Shown: positions 17,011-26,166 of the stretch, one piece after another
How the letters are laid out: every line of letters begins with the position of its first letter
How positions within the stretch are numbered: position 1 is the first letter of the stretch
NCBI GenBank assembly: GCA_900548455.1
Contig: URKQ01000023.1
Location: 1-54,912 of the forward strand
DNA from: an uncultured Clostridium sp.
Lineage (GTDB): Bacteria > Bacillota > Clostridia > Clostridiales > Clostridiaceae
Reading direction: 5' to 3'
Length of the DNA: 54,912 nucleotides
Notes under the pieces: model-generated
The model's database searches: none
What the model saw: the letters and a program-made list of their open reading frames with translations, nothing else
Told to the model about the DNA's origin: nothing
Translations under genes and position numbers: made by a program

Positions 17011-18297
17011 TTAATAACCTCTTGCTGCTAACTTATTAAATCCATTTGCTATAGTTGATGCAATAATTATCTGAAGTTCTGCTTCAAAAGAACCATCTGA
17101 ATTTATGCATCCAGCCCATCCACCAATCTGATTTTCAATATAATCCATTGTACCTATAACTTTATCCATAGCTGGAAAATGGAGAGTTGCATTGCCTTGT
17201 CCACATGATGCCAATGCCGTTGCTTCTTCACATACATCAGCTAGAGATTGTGATTTACCATCTTTTCCTGGAAACTCGTCAGTTATAAGTACTACCTTTA
17301 CTCCATTTCTTTCTACCTTACGACAATTCATCATAAGATCAGTATCTGGATTCCCATATCCTTCTTCAGTTATAATCACACCATCAAGCCCCATCCACTG
17401 TGCCAGTTTTGCAACCATATCAGAATGTCTTTCTTTATCTGCTAAAAATACGTTTTCATTTGTAAGTATAACCCCTATAAAGTTAATATCCTTTCCATGA
17501 TGTTTATAACAATCTTCTATAACAGGATTGTGGAAATGATGATATGTTGTAACCTTGTCACATGGAGCAACACAATTTCCTGAAATTATAGCTCCATCCA
17601 TTATTTCTGTTGGATACATAAATGTAGGAACAAAATTCTTTGCATCTACACCATAATAATAGGTATCATGTAAAAGCCCTTGAGATTGAAGCATATGAAT
17701 ATACCCTATTTTAGGTAGATCAGGATACATTGCTGCTTGTTCAAAAACAGGTTTTGTTTCAAACACATCAATTTCATCTGGTTCAAGCTTTCTAGCAGCT
17801 TCTCCTAGATAAGTAGCAACCTTTAGCCCTGCCATACGTCCAGCTTTTTCATATACATGAGTTTCTAAATTTTCTTTAGGTTCAATTACCACACAAAGGT
17901 TAACTGTCTTAGAGAACGGGCAATAATCTGCGGCTGGCCCACTCATATCTATTACTCCTTCTTGGAATCCGACAATACGACCAACGGTGACAACAGTACA
18001 TCCTTCAAGTGCATGTGTTCTTCCTGAGCCTACTGCCGGAGTAACCTTTCCTATTACACCTGGAAATATTTCTCCCCCCCTAACTTTTACTCTTGGTTCA
18101 ATAACATCCTTTACTGGAGTAATTCTAGTTTTATCTCCAGGTCTTGCTATCTCTATACTACAATTAATTAGCTTATCATCTTCTAAAACCATAGCTTCAA
18201 TTTCTTCTCTGTTTACATAAAGAACATGATCTTTAATAAAGGTACTCTCTGCAAATTGAATATCCTTTATAAAGAATTTACCTAATTCCAATCTCAT
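17011..18297 (-). CDS. Glycine/sarcosine/betaine reductase component B proprotein (alpha/beta)
   Basis: The product is 428 aa, the normal size of GrdE/GrdG/GrdH. SGNCVAPCDKVTTYHH contains the Asn241-Cys242 bond where these proproteins cleave themselves into beta and alpha chains, leaving the cysteine-derived carbonyl (pyruvoyl-type) group that binds the substrate amino group. Family blocks GVILTNENVFLADKERHSD and GVIITEEGYGNPDTDLMMNC are present. It is the first gene of the two-gene grd operon; GGAGG precedes the ATG, and the selenoprotein gene follows 16 bases later. Several TGTTATC-type palindromes lie upstream, so regulation by the TetR protein at 18700-19401 is likely. Confidence 0.93.
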   Translation of the reverse strand: MRLELGKFFIKDIQFAESTFIKDHVLYVNREEIEAMVLEDDKLINCSIEIARPGDKTRITPVKDVIEPRVKVRGGEIFPGVIGKVTPAVGSGRTHALEGCTVVTVGRIVGFQEGVIDMSGPAADYCPFSKTVNLCVVIEPKENLETHVYEKAGRMAGLKVATYLGEAARKLEPDEIDVFETKPVFEQAAMYPDLPKIGYIHMLQSQGLLHDTYYYGVDAKNFVPTFMYPTEIMDGAIISGNCVAPCDKVTTYHHFHNPVIEDCYKHHGKDINFIGVILTNENVFLADKERHSDMVAKLAQWMGLDGVIITEEGYGNPDTDLMMNCRKVERNGVKVVLITDEFPGKDGKSQSLADVCEEATALASCGQGNATLHFPAMDKVIGTMDYIENQIGGWAGCINSDGSFEAELQIIIASTIANGFNKLAARGY

Positions 18298-18330
18298 AAA
18301 AATTATCCTCCTTTATTCTCTTCAAACTCT

Positions 18331-18348
18331 ATGTTATCTAGATAACAT
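18331..18348. promoter_or_regulatory. Palindromic operator 1 upstream of the grd genes
   Basis: ATGTTATCTAGATAACAT is a perfect 18-bp palindrome 34 bases upstream of the proprotein start codon. Three related sites follow in the next 220 bases. Confidence 0.75.
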
Positions 18349-18374
18349 AATGGCATAAAATTATATCTGCGAAT

Positions 18375-18392
18375 ATGTTATCGAGTTAACAT
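18375..18392. promoter_or_regulatory. Palindromic operator 2
   Basis: ATGTTATCGAGTTAACAT matches operator 1 at 15 of 18 positions and keeps near-perfect symmetry. Confidence 0.72.
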
Positions 18393-18486
18393 TTGTGTAA
18401 AAAATTAATTTTGTTTTCTATTATCTTAATTACTTAAGAATGATAAATATAATTGGTGTTTTCGAGTAAAATTGCTTTTATAAAGT

Positions 18487-18504
18487 ATGTTATCTTGTTT
18501 ACAT
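18487..18504. promoter_or_regulatory. Palindromic operator 3
   Basis: ATGTTATCTTGTTTACAT keeps the left arm ATGTTATC exactly and most of the right arm. Confidence 0.6.
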
Positions 18505-18548
18505 TGTGCTAAAAAAATTTTTAAGGGATTTAACTATTTGATTTTTCT

Positions 18549-18566
18549 ATGTTATCATGATAACTT
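18549..18566. promoter_or_regulatory. Palindromic operator 4
   Basis: ATGTTATCATGATAACTT keeps the left arm and GATAAC of the right arm. The stretch 18302-18699, which has no gene, holds the four operators and otherwise shows nothing I can identify. Confidence 0.65.
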
Positions 18567-18699
18567 ATAAGAAAAATATATACCTATTAACATAAAAAGT
18601 CAATACAATTAAAAGAATTTTACATATATTCTGAATATTATTTTTCTTAAAGGTTTTGAACCCTTAAACCCTTAACTTAGCTTTAAAATATCAACTAAC

Positions 18700-19401
18700 C
18701 TATTCATAAAAATAACTTTTATAACCATTATATCCTTGTAAATCTGATGCTAAGTGAAATACTGAAATATCAAGATCAGATATAAATTCATTTACTCTAT
18801 CATTTACATCTTTAGGATTAATTCCTTCATCAAGAATTGTTTTAAAATAGCCTTTATATAGCATACATGCTATTCTATTTAATTGTATGGCATTTTTTAG
18901 AGATATAGTTCCTTCATCCATACATCTCTTACAAATTTCAAAATCTCTACCTACAAAATCTGATGTTTGAAGCATAGAGTAAAAAAACTTATTAGTATAT
19001 TGTATATCTTCTGGAAACATATTGTAATATTCTAATATAGAATCCTTTAATTTTTCATTATTAAAAGTAAAAAACAATAGATTATATGCTTCTGGATTTA
19101 CAAAAGCCTCCCTTGCATAACAATCCCAAATCCCAACATAAATATCCCATACATTTTCCCAATGCTTTTCAGCTTCATTCAGTCTATTTATATAACTTGT
19201 CAATGTTCTAAGTTCAGCAAAATATAAAAGTTCTTCTCTACTGTCAAAGTATCTGTAAAGACAAGTTGATGAGCATCCCAGTTCCTTGGCTATACGCCTT
19301 GTAGTTGCTGCATAAATGCCTTCATTTTTAATAATCTCATATGCTTTTAATATATATTCTTTTCTTGAAAGCCCCTTAAAATAATCCAAATTAGTTTCCA
19401 T
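18700..19401 (-). CDS. TetR/AcrR-family regulator, likely of the grd genes
   Basis: The product is 233 aa. Residues about 12-58 are the DNA-binding domain: KEYILKAYEII, then RRIAKELGCSSTCLYRYFDSREELLYF. The effector domain has the WDCYAREAFVNPEAYNLLFF region seen in many TetR proteins. It lies directly upstream of the two glycine-reductase-type genes, in the same direction, and the intervening region carries four palindromes. Autoregulation is possible, but its own promoter would be at 19402-19461, where I see no copy of the palindrome. Together with GrdX next door, the position strongly suggests control of the reductase genes. Confidence 0.85.
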   Translation of the reverse strand: METNLDYFKGLSRKEYILKAYEIIKNEGIYAATTRRIAKELGCSSTCLYRYFDSREELLYFAELRTLTSYINRLNEAEKHWENVWDIYVGIWDCYAREAFVNPEAYNLLFFTFNNEKLKDSILEYYNMFPEDIQYTNKFFYSMLQTSDFVGRDFEICKRCMDEGTISLKNAIQLNRIACMLYKGYFKTILDEGINPKDVNDRVNEFISDLDISVFHLASDLQGYNGYKSYFYE

Positions 19402-19461
19402 ATTACTCTTAACCTTCCACCTTATATCTATAATATGTTTCTGAAAATAATTATCTTTAGT

Positions 19462-19851
19462 CTATGAAATTCTCGGTATAATATTATCTATTACTGAGAG
19501 ATCAATAGTCTTAAAATCATTGGCAACCTTAGCCTCATAATTTGTAGGTGTTGGAGAAATTTCTTGCCACTGTTTAAAAGTATTTATACAATTTTCTATC
19601 ATGATAATATGACTTACATTATCATCTTTTCCCTTTGGATAAATAACAACCGATCTATAGGGAGTTTGATTAGGCTTTAAACTTGAAGCTTGTGGATGTG
19701 TAAGAAGAATGTAATCCTCATATATACAATCACGAACCTTTATCAAAACTTCTTCATAAGTATCTAAAAAAATAACATCCAACTGATTCTTATATTTTTG
19801 AAATACTCTGTTATTATTAGTCACTATTATAGCCTTTTTCAATTCAAACAT
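19462..19851 (-). CDS. grdX: GrdX-family protein
   Basis: The product is about 129 aa. It shows the GrdX pattern: an N-terminal AIIVTNNNRVFQKY, then DTYEEVLIKVRDCIY, then LLTHPQASSLKPNQTPYRS. GrdX genes are found at the front of glycine, sarcosine and betaine reductase operons; their function is unknown. Here the gene is split from the reductase genes by the TetR gene (60-base gap). ATG at 19851 is preceded by GGAAGG; the ATG five codons earlier lacks a ribosome site. It supports calling this a small grd island. Confidence 0.88.
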   Translation of the reverse strand: MFELKKAIIVTNNNRVFQKYKNQLDVIFLDTYEEVLIKVRDCIYEDYILLTHPQASSLKPNQTPYRSVVIYPKGKDDNVSHIIMIENCINTFKQWQEISPTPTNYEAKVANDFKTIDLSVIDNIIPRIS

Positions 19852-20009
19852 AATGATACCTTCCATTTTTAAAATTTAAGTTATCAAATACACTCTATAG
19901 TTTTCCCTTAAAAACCTTCACTTTGAGTTTAGTCTAGCATAAAAATCAATCTCTTTCAATATTGAAACCACTTGGATTTTAGTAATGCTGTGCTCCAAAA
20001 TCATGATTT

Positions 20010-20063
20010 ATTAAAACAGCTTTCTATGACACACAACTTTATCATAGAAAGCCCTTTTTATTT
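20010..20063. terminator. Terminator hairpin (copy 2 of a repeated hairpin)
   Basis: Contains AAAACAGCTTTCTATGA and ATCATAGAAAGC, as in copy 1 at 14329-14382, with a T-run. It ends the metallophosphoesterase transcript. Confidence 0.8.
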
Positions 20064-20078
20064 ATATTCTATTCTTTA

Positions 20079-21101
20079 CTAACCTTCATTTTTCTTTCCT
20101 CTTATAAAGGTAGAAACAACTGAATTTAAAGGAACTGGTGATACATCAAAGGAACCATCGTTATGTATTTTTATTAATGTACCTCCCCTTTGAACATATG
20201 TTTTTTTAACATTTGAATAAGCTAAAAAATCAATGGACATACCATATGTCATCATTATACCTTTATAAGTTAAAGAAATGTTATTTAAGTGGTCATGACC
20301 GCAAAAGATTCCTTTAACCACATCACTTTTTAAACACTCATCAAAAAAATTACATTCATATTTGGAAATACCAAAGTAATCATCAGCTTCTCCAATACTA
20401 CCAAAATTATATGTAACTGATTTATCTCCAAGTTTCATTTTCTCATAAGCTTCTTTAAACTCAGGCAAAGGCATATGGAAAAATGCTAAAGCTTTTAAGT
20501 TATCATTTTCTTTCTTAAGATCAGATAATTCTTTCATACACCAAGCAGTTTGATTATCACGAATACAATCAAACCCACTATAAAACCATCCATCTCTGTA
20601 CATATTGGAATCTAAAAAGGCTAAGGCTGCAATTAGTTTTTCATTTTCGCTTACTAATTTTATTATATAATTACCAACACCCGTTAAATCTTTACTTCCC
20701 TTATCGAAGATACTATACTCTCCATTCAAAATTATATCAGATATTTGATCCTTACTACCTTTTGACCCTATTTCAACATCATGATTACCAAACACAAAGG
20801 TATATGGTATTTTAAAAGAATCCATGAATTCAGTTAACTTCTTAGTTTGTTTAATATTATTCATTGTCCCTGATTTTATAATATAGGGAAATATACTATC
20901 CCCTGTTAAAACAATTAAATCTGGATTAGTTTTATAAATTAACTGTTTAACAGCGTCCATTCCTAATTTATCTTGTTTTTTAGATAATATACCAAATCCA
21001 AAATGTAAATCTGTAAGTTGTAATATTTTATATGAATCACTTGTTATCTTTAAAACAAAATTATCATCTTTATCTTTATAAAAATTATTATCTTTATACA
21101 T
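20079..21101 (-). CDS. Calcineurin-like metallophosphoesterase
   Basis: The product is 340 aa with all metal-binding blocks of the fold in order: LTDLHFG near residue 31, LTGDSIF near 62, FGNHDVE near 104, AFFHMPLPE near 207 and GIFCGHDHLNN near 268. There is no signal peptide, so it should be cytoplasmic. It resembles the YkuE/Icc/DCR2-type group in which a dinuclear metal site cleaves phosphoesters; the substrate is unknown. No clear operon partner: it precedes a repeated terminator, and the upstream permease gene ends about 50 bases away with no terminator visible, so they may be co-transcribed. Confidence 0.85.
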   Translation of the reverse strand: MYKDNNFYKDKDDNFVLKITSDSYKILQLTDLHFGFGILSKKQDKLGMDAVKQLIYKTNPDLIVLTGDSIFPYIIKSGTMNNIKQTKKLTEFMDSFKIPYTFVFGNHDVEIGSKGSKDQISDIILNGEYSIFDKGSKDLTGVGNYIIKLVSENEKLIAALAFLDSNMYRDGWFYSGFDCIRDNQTAWCMKELSDLKKENDNLKALAFFHMPLPEFKEAYEKMKLGDKSVTYNFGSIGEADDYFGISKYECNFFDECLKSDVVKGIFCGHDHLNNISLTYKGIMMTYGMSIDFLAYSNVKKTYVQRGGTLIKIHNDGSFDVSPVPLNSVVSTFIRGKKNEG

Positions 21102-21152
21102 AGTTAACTCCTCAAATCTATTGGCTCTATATTTTATTACAGATCCGATCTA

Positions 21153-22307
21153 TTATGTCAATGGTATTATTGCTCCAATTGCACATATTACAGTTGATAT
21201 GACCATAAATACTTGAAACGGTACTGCTCCTAATCTGCCACAAATTGGACTGCATCCAGCTTTTTTCCTAGATTTATTATAGGAGAATATAAGCATAATC
21301 CCAACGACAACTACTACTCCTGACATTATTCTTGTTAATATTATAAAACTGCTTACACCAAATACTGAAAACAATAAAGACGGTATTGTAGCTAGTAACC
21401 AACATGTCTTATTATTCATTCCAATTTGCTCATGTACTACATCTCTAAGACTTAAAGTGTTAGTCCAAAAAGTTGTTAAAAGTGCAAATAATGAAAATAC
21501 TCCTGCAAGTATAGCTGCCCAACTACCAATACTTTCACCTAACTGTAAATAAGCAAGTTCTTTATCCAAAGTACCTTTTACTCCTAATAAAACAGTTGTT
21601 GTTACAATTAAAACAAATATTGATGATATAGCAAAACCTAAAAATATAGATAACCTTATCTTTTTAATATCCCCATTTAGACCTTTTACAGACTGTATAA
21701 CTGCTTGGTTGGCGGATGTAGCAAAAACAATCATACTGTATAATGCTAAAAGATTATTAATGCGTATTGGAGATGAATGTATATCATTTAGTGGATGGAT
21801 GAAAGTACCAAAAGTCATAGCAGTAACAATAACCACTAAACCAATTACTGCATACTTTTGTGCAATACCAACAGCCTTCATTCCCATAAAAACTACAATG
21901 CCAGCTAAAATATAATATATTATTTGAGCTGTGGCAAAGGGTACATTAAACCAACTTGTAATAATTTGTGCCCCACCATTTATATTACCACTAACGCCTA
22001 CTACAATTGCAAGTCCGTATGCACTAAACATAATCCAGCTAAATATCTTTTTAGCCTTACCTTTAAATAATTCTCCTTCTAAGCTTTTAACAAGTTGAAC
22101 TCCCCCATTATTATATGAAAGTTCTGCAATAATTAAATGCAATATAACATTAATAAAATATGCTAATAAAACTATCCAAAGAACGTCTCTAAAACTATTC
22201 TTTGTTGCTAGATATGGAACTGCAATGATCCCCGTACCAATGCTATTTCCTACAATCATACTAATTGATTCAAGGATAGTAAAATTAGCTTCGCTTTCAA
22301 TTTTCAT
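21153..22307 (-). CDS. Amino acid permease, APC-type (tyrosine/tryptophan permease-like)
   Basis: The product is 384 aa with about eleven membrane helices. The first helix carries MIVGNSIGTGIIAVPYLA, the unwound GxGxG-type loop that binds substrate in APC-fold carriers. The pattern with IIAELSYNNGG and FATSANQAVIQSVKGLNGD resembles aromatic/hydroxy amino acid permeases (HAAAP family). It probably works as a proton- or sodium-coupled symporter, but the substrate cannot be named. It lies upstream of the metallophosphoesterase gene, 51 bases apart. Confidence 0.8.
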   Translation of the reverse strand: MKIESEANFTILESISMIVGNSIGTGIIAVPYLATKNSFRDVLWIVLLAYFINVILHLIIAELSYNNGGVQLVKSLEGELFKGKAKKIFSWIMFSAYGLAIVVGVSGNINGGAQIITSWFNVPFATAQIIYYILAGIVVFMGMKAVGIAQKYAVIGLVVIVTAMTFGTFIHPLNDIHSSPIRINNLLALYSMIVFATSANQAVIQSVKGLNGDIKKIRLSIFLGFAISSIFVLIVTTTVLLGVKGTLDKELAYLQLGESIGSWAAILAGVFSLFALLTTFWTNTLSLRDVVHEQIGMNNKTCWLLATIPSLLFSVFGVSSFIILTRIMSGVVVVVGIMLIFSYNKSRKKAGCSPICGRLGAVPFQVFMVISTVICAIGAIIPLT

Positions 22308-22429
22308 GTGTATCCCCCTTTGATGTTAACTTCAAACGATGAAATCGTCTTCTTAATTATATCATCATTTTACAAAGTTACAATTTATTATTTTATATTA
22401 CATATTAATCAGAATATACTACTGTATAT

Positions 22430-22468
22430 CGAAATAAAAGAGAACCCTAAAGTTCTCTCTTACATGTT
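22430..22468 (-). terminator. Terminator of the ABC exporter at 22504
   Basis: AGAGAAC-CCTAAA-GTTCTCT hairpin with a T-rich tail on the minus strand, about 35-70 bases beyond the stop codon. Confidence 0.8.
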
Positions 22469-22503
22469 AATTAAAAAATAAACTAACCATCAAATTTTTC
22501 AAC

Positions 22504-24096
22504 TTAAACGAAATTATACACCATATCAAATTCACACTCTTTATCTTCACTTAATACATGAGTAATCATGATAATGGTATAATCCTTCAAATTAAGTATC
22601 TCATTTTCTAAAACTATAGTTGTCTCTTTATCTAAATTAGCTAAGGGCTCATCTAAAATTAAAATATCTTTATTTTTTAGCAAAGCTCTAGCAATAGATA
22701 TTCTCTTAGCCTCTCCACCTGATAATGACACTCCGCCACTACCAATGGTCATATTTAAAGCAACCTCATTAGCAAAACTGTGAAGATTAAGTTTCCTTAA
22801 TACTTCAAACAAGCTTTCATCTGGAATATCTTCATACATAGTAAGATTATTCCTTAAGGTATCCTTAAACAGAAAATTTTCTTGTCTTACCACAGATACG
22901 TGATCATAAACATTTTCTATTTGATTTACATCTACTTTATCAATAAGGATTTGTCCTTTATCTGGCATATAATACTTTAGAAACAAATTTATTAAGGTTG
23001 TTTTACCAAAACCGCTTTTACCCTTTATGATGTACTTCTTTCCCTTTTCAAATAACAGGGAAATATCCTTTAAGATTGGCTTATCTGCTTCATAAGAAAA
23101 ACTTACATTATTAAACTCTATACCTTCTTTAAAGTTACTTATAAAGATACCTTTATTCATATCAACTTTCTTATCCTCACAATATTTTTCAAGATTTTTA
23201 TTCAAATCCTTCACTGAAATGATACCTTGAATACATCCTGATATTGCTATAATAGGATAGCTTAATTGGTCTATCATGTTTACAGCTATAAAAAATTGTC
23301 CCGGATTGAATTCTCCTGTAAGAACAAGGTAAGCAGAAAATGCAACAACAATGAAGTAAGATAAATAGGACATACAAGCAGAGATTATTCTAACAAGTGA
23401 CTGTGTATTACTGCTAACATAACTACTTTTCATGGCTTTACTATTTTCATAAATAAATTTTTCTCTTATCTTACATTCAATTGAAAAATTCTTTATTAAC
23501 TCAAACCCTTGCAAATAGTCGTTGAGCTTTTCAAGAAAACTCTCCATATTCTTTAAAAAACTATTTTTACAGTTTTGTAGCCTTTTTTCTGCCAATTTAG
23601 GAACATATAATGGCATTGTTAAAAGAATAAAGGTTAACAGTGCCAATTTAACATTAAGAAAAATTAAAGCAGCTGAAACAAATACGATTTTCATAATAAA
23701 CATTATCACCATGGTGATGCAGCTGAAATAATCATTTTTTATTGTTTCAACATCGTTGGTAAATTTGGTAACATATTCTCCAATGCTATTTTTATTAAAC
23801 TCAGGATAACTTTTCTTAAGGGTAGCTGAAAATAAATCTTCCTTTAAAGCCTTAACACATAAATAATTAAATTTATTGGTTGAAATAAATTCAAAATACA
23901 TAAAGGTTAACTCCAAGACTATAACCCCTAAAAGCAGCAATCCCTTATATAAGGTTTGCTTTCCAGCTCCAGCAATTGCTAAGTTTAATAAATCTCCTTT
24001 TAAAAATTGAACCCAAATTGCAGCAGTATTTTCTATTATCAACACCACAACAAAGATGATCACTACCATTAAGTTTTTTCTTATATACTTTTTCAT
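22504..24096 (-). CDS. ABC exporter half-transporter (fused membrane and ATPase domains)
   Basis: The product is 530 aa. A six-helix type-I exporter membrane domain (about 1-290) is followed by an ATPase domain: Walker A GKSGFGKTT, signature LSGGEAKR, Walker B ILILDEP and H-loop ITHV. The catalytic Glu is present, so a homodimer would have two competent sites. ATG at 24096 is chosen because GGAGG lies before it; the upstream TTG at 24114 is unlikely. It resembles drug or peptide exporters. A transcriptional gap and a terminator separate it from the esterase cluster, so it may be an independent efflux unit. Confidence 0.85.
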   Translation of the reverse strand: MKKYIRKNLMVVIIFVVVLIIENTAAIWVQFLKGDLLNLAIAGAGKQTLYKGLLLLGVIVLELTFMYFEFISTNKFNYLCVKALKEDLFSATLKKSYPEFNKNSIGEYVTKFTNDVETIKNDYFSCITMVIMFIMKIVFVSAALIFLNVKLALLTFILLTMPLYVPKLAEKRLQNCKNSFLKNMESFLEKLNDYLQGFELIKNFSIECKIREKFIYENSKAMKSSYVSSNTQSLVRIISACMSYLSYFIVVAFSAYLVLTGEFNPGQFFIAVNMIDQLSYPIIAISGCIQGIISVKDLNKNLEKYCEDKKVDMNKGIFISNFKEGIEFNNVSFSYEADKPILKDISLLFEKGKKYIIKGKSGFGKTTLINLFLKYYMPDKGQILIDKVDVNQIENVYDHVSVVRQENFLFKDTLRNNLTMYEDIPDESLFEVLRKLNLHSFANEVALNMTIGSGGVSLSGGEAKRISIARALLKNKDILILDEPLANLDKETTIVLENEILNLKDYTIIMITHVLSEDKECEFDMVYNFV

Positions 24097-24179
24097 ATTT
24101 ACATCCTCCTGCAAATTAAATTAATCATTAAATTTTTAACCTAATTGCAGTACAAAGGATATTGTTTTATAGGTTTTAT

Positions 24180-24215
24180 AATACTTCCCTTGCAATGCAA
24201 TTAATGAGAAGTATT
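24180..24215. promoter_or_regulatory. Possible operator or hairpin upstream of the exporter
   Basis: AATACTTC / GAAGTATT arms flank the palindrome TTGCATTGCAA-like core in the 290-base gene-free stretch 24115-24405. It could be a repressor site for the exporter gene. Apart from this and the terminator at its other end I see nothing in the gap. Confidence 0.35.
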
Positions 24216-24349
24216 GTTTCGTAGTTTAACCACTTAAATCACCACCTTAATATAAATTACAGTTAATCCAAATATAATCTTATATAGTATATATTAACAT
24301 ATTTTAGAATTATATTCCATGTTATGTCGTGTCAATTCATTGATGCCCA

Positions 24350-24402
24350 TAAATAAAAATAGACTAAAGCCAAGTTATATTAATAGCTTTAATCTATTCT
24401 AA
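24350..24402 (-). terminator. Terminator of the esterase/hypothetical operon
   Basis: ATAGATTAAAGC ... GCTTTAGTCTAT stem followed by TTTTTAT on the minus strand, just past the stop at 24406. Confidence 0.65.
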
Positions 24403-24405
24403 TTC

Positions 24406-24735
24406 TTATATAAGCATAAATTTAATTTTTTCCACCCTATTTAATACATGATTTATAAATTCATCTGGGAGAATGAGATTATATTTTTCTACATAATATA
24501 TTACTTCACTTGTCCACGCAAACTCACCATCATCCATTACAACATATTCGCCACGAATAATATTACCAGTAAAAATATCACGCCTAATTGAGGGTGCAGC
24601 CATTGTTTTTTTACCTTCCTTTAAATACTTAAGAATTTGTTTTTTGTTTACCATTTCAATCTTAGATATATTTTCTTTTATAGATGGATATTTATTATTG
24701 TTACATAACTCCCTATACTCTCCAATAATTTTCAA
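24406..24735 (-). CDS. Hypothetical protein, 109 aa
   Basis: I do not recognise this protein. It is soluble, with a basic middle (KKTMAAPSIRRDIFTGNI) followed by an acidic/aromatic part (YVVMDDGEFAWTSEVIYYVEKYNL). The start codon is TTG at 24735, with GAGGGA six bases before it. It lies 37 bases after the esterase gene and shares its terminator, so it is probably the last gene of the exporter-esterase operon. It might act with the esterase or be a small immunity-like or substrate-binding protein; nothing in the sequence decides this. Confidence 0.65.
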   Translation of the reverse strand: MKIIGEYRELCNNNKYPSIKENISKIEMVNKKQILKYLKEGKKTMAAPSIRRDIFTGNIIRGEYVVMDDGEFAWTSEVIYYVEKYNLILPDEFINHVLNRVEKIKFMLI

Positions 24736-24772
24736 TCAGAATCCCTCTTTCTATAACTACATGATTATTTTC

Positions 24773-25999
24773 TTACTTTTTTATTCCGATAAGGGAAATC
24801 AACCCATGTGCTAAGGTTTCTCCCCACGATAAATAATCATGTCCACCATTAAACCATTGAAAATCAACGTAGTAACCTTTAGATACCAATGTATCCCTTA
24901 AATTTATATTAGGATCGATAATTTTATACTTAGTTTCTAAAACTCCCATATCTAAATAGAATTTAAGAGGAAGCTTATTTATTTCCTTAAACTTTTTGCT
25001 TATCCAACAATCTTCATTAGGTTCATAGTCTTCTGAGTTATACCAAAAGTATCCTGACTGAGAAATAACATTTCCGAAAACTTCTGGATAGTTTAACCCT
25101 AAATAAGCAGCTGTCAAACCTCCCAAACTAAGTCCACAAATTATAGAATCCTCTGATTTACTAGAAATATAATATCTTTTCCTAACCCATGGAATTATTT
25201 CTTTAGTAATAGTTTCACAGAAAGAATCATTGCACTTTAATTCCTTTCCTCTATCTACTGATGAATCAACAAATATTGCAATAATAGGTGGTATCTTTTT
25301 ACAAGCTATAAGATTGTTTAAAGTTTCTATGGCTGAAAGCATGGATATATAATCATCGCCATCTGTTAAAACCATAAATCTATAGGGACCTTCTTGATTT
25401 TTATATCTGAATGGTGTGTAAATTCTAATTTTTCTCTTATCTTTTAAATTCTCACTTTCAAATCTATATTCAGCCACATTCCCCCTTGGCCCATTTTCAT
25501 TTTTCTTTGTCCAAATATCTTCTGGTGACTTTGGCATTATTACATAAGATCCCTTATCTTCTAGATCCTCCTGGCTAAAGGCCAATGTCTTTTTACAGAA
25601 CTTATCATATTTAACTCTATTACTAAATCTGTCATTCCAATCATCATCCAATGGATCATTAGGTGAAAAATAATATATAAACCGCAGATTATTTCTCACT
25701 TCATAAGTAATATACCATAAATCCGTTTCAGCTACTCTTTGCATTAGAAAATCTATATACCCCTGTTTAAATCTATCCAGTCCTATATCAGGTACAAACA
25801 ATACACTATTGCAATCCCTGTTTCCTTTGTATATAAAAGTAACCAAACAGTTTTCTGTATCATTTTCTAACTCTTCTATTATTGGAGCACCCTTCTCTTT
25901 TAAATTACATAAAAATTCTTCTATGGCTCTATTACCATACTGTTTAATTTTCTCTTCTAATTCAATAATGCACTTACTTTTTAATAAAGATTTTTTCAT
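24773..25999 (-). CDS. Enterochelin-esterase-like alpha/beta hydrolase
   Basis: The product is about 408 aa. The N-terminal 165 residues form the accessory sandwich typical of Fes/IroD (TFIYKGN, YITYEVRNNLRFIYYFSPNDP). The catalytic domain has GLSLGG (Ser about 291), an acidic region DMGVLE and HD in GGHDYLSW, giving a Ser-Asp-His triad. Fes-type enzymes hydrolyse catecholate siderophore lactones or other cyclic trilactones to release iron. Here the neighbours are exporters and I see no siderophore synthesis or uptake genes, so it may cleave an exported peptide or an antibiotic-like ester. ATG at 25999 has GGGATAGG before it; an ATG at 26017 is also possible. The gap to the exporter pair is 149 bases. 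Confidence 0.85.
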   Translation of the reverse strand: MKKSLLKSKCIIELEEKIKQYGNRAIEEFLCNLKEKGAPIIEELENDTENCLVTFIYKGNRDCNSVLFVPDIGLDRFKQGYIDFLMQRVAETDLWYITYEVRNNLRFIYYFSPNDPLDDDWNDRFSNRVKYDKFCKKTLAFSQEDLEDKGSYVIMPKSPEDIWTKKNENGPRGNVAEYRFESENLKDKRKIRIYTPFRYKNQEGPYRFMVLTDGDDYISMLSAIETLNNLIACKKIPPIIAIFVDSSVDRGKELKCNDSFCETITKEIIPWVRKRYYISSKSEDSIICGLSLGGLTAAYLGLNYPEVFGNVISQSGYFWYNSEDYEPNEDCWISKKFKEINKLPLKFYLDMGVLETKYKIIDPNINLRDTLVSKGYYVDFQWFNGGHDYLSWGETLAHGLISLIGIKK

Positions 26000-26166
26000 A
26001 CCTATCCCACCCCTCATATAATATATTTAGACTTTATATTTGAAGAAGTCTTAACTTCTCAATTCTAAAAAAGATGCTGGTAACTTGATTAACTAATCTC
26101 TCATCTTCTTCATTTATATATGTGTAAGTATCTACACATATTTTTTGCTTTATTACTTCTAATATT

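Noticed and set aside
26034..26166. Frame in the gap before the esterase gene (ends FFRIEKLRLLQI)
   Set aside because: About 44 codons of plausible composition but no ATG, GTG or TTG start; could be a fragment, but not enough to call.
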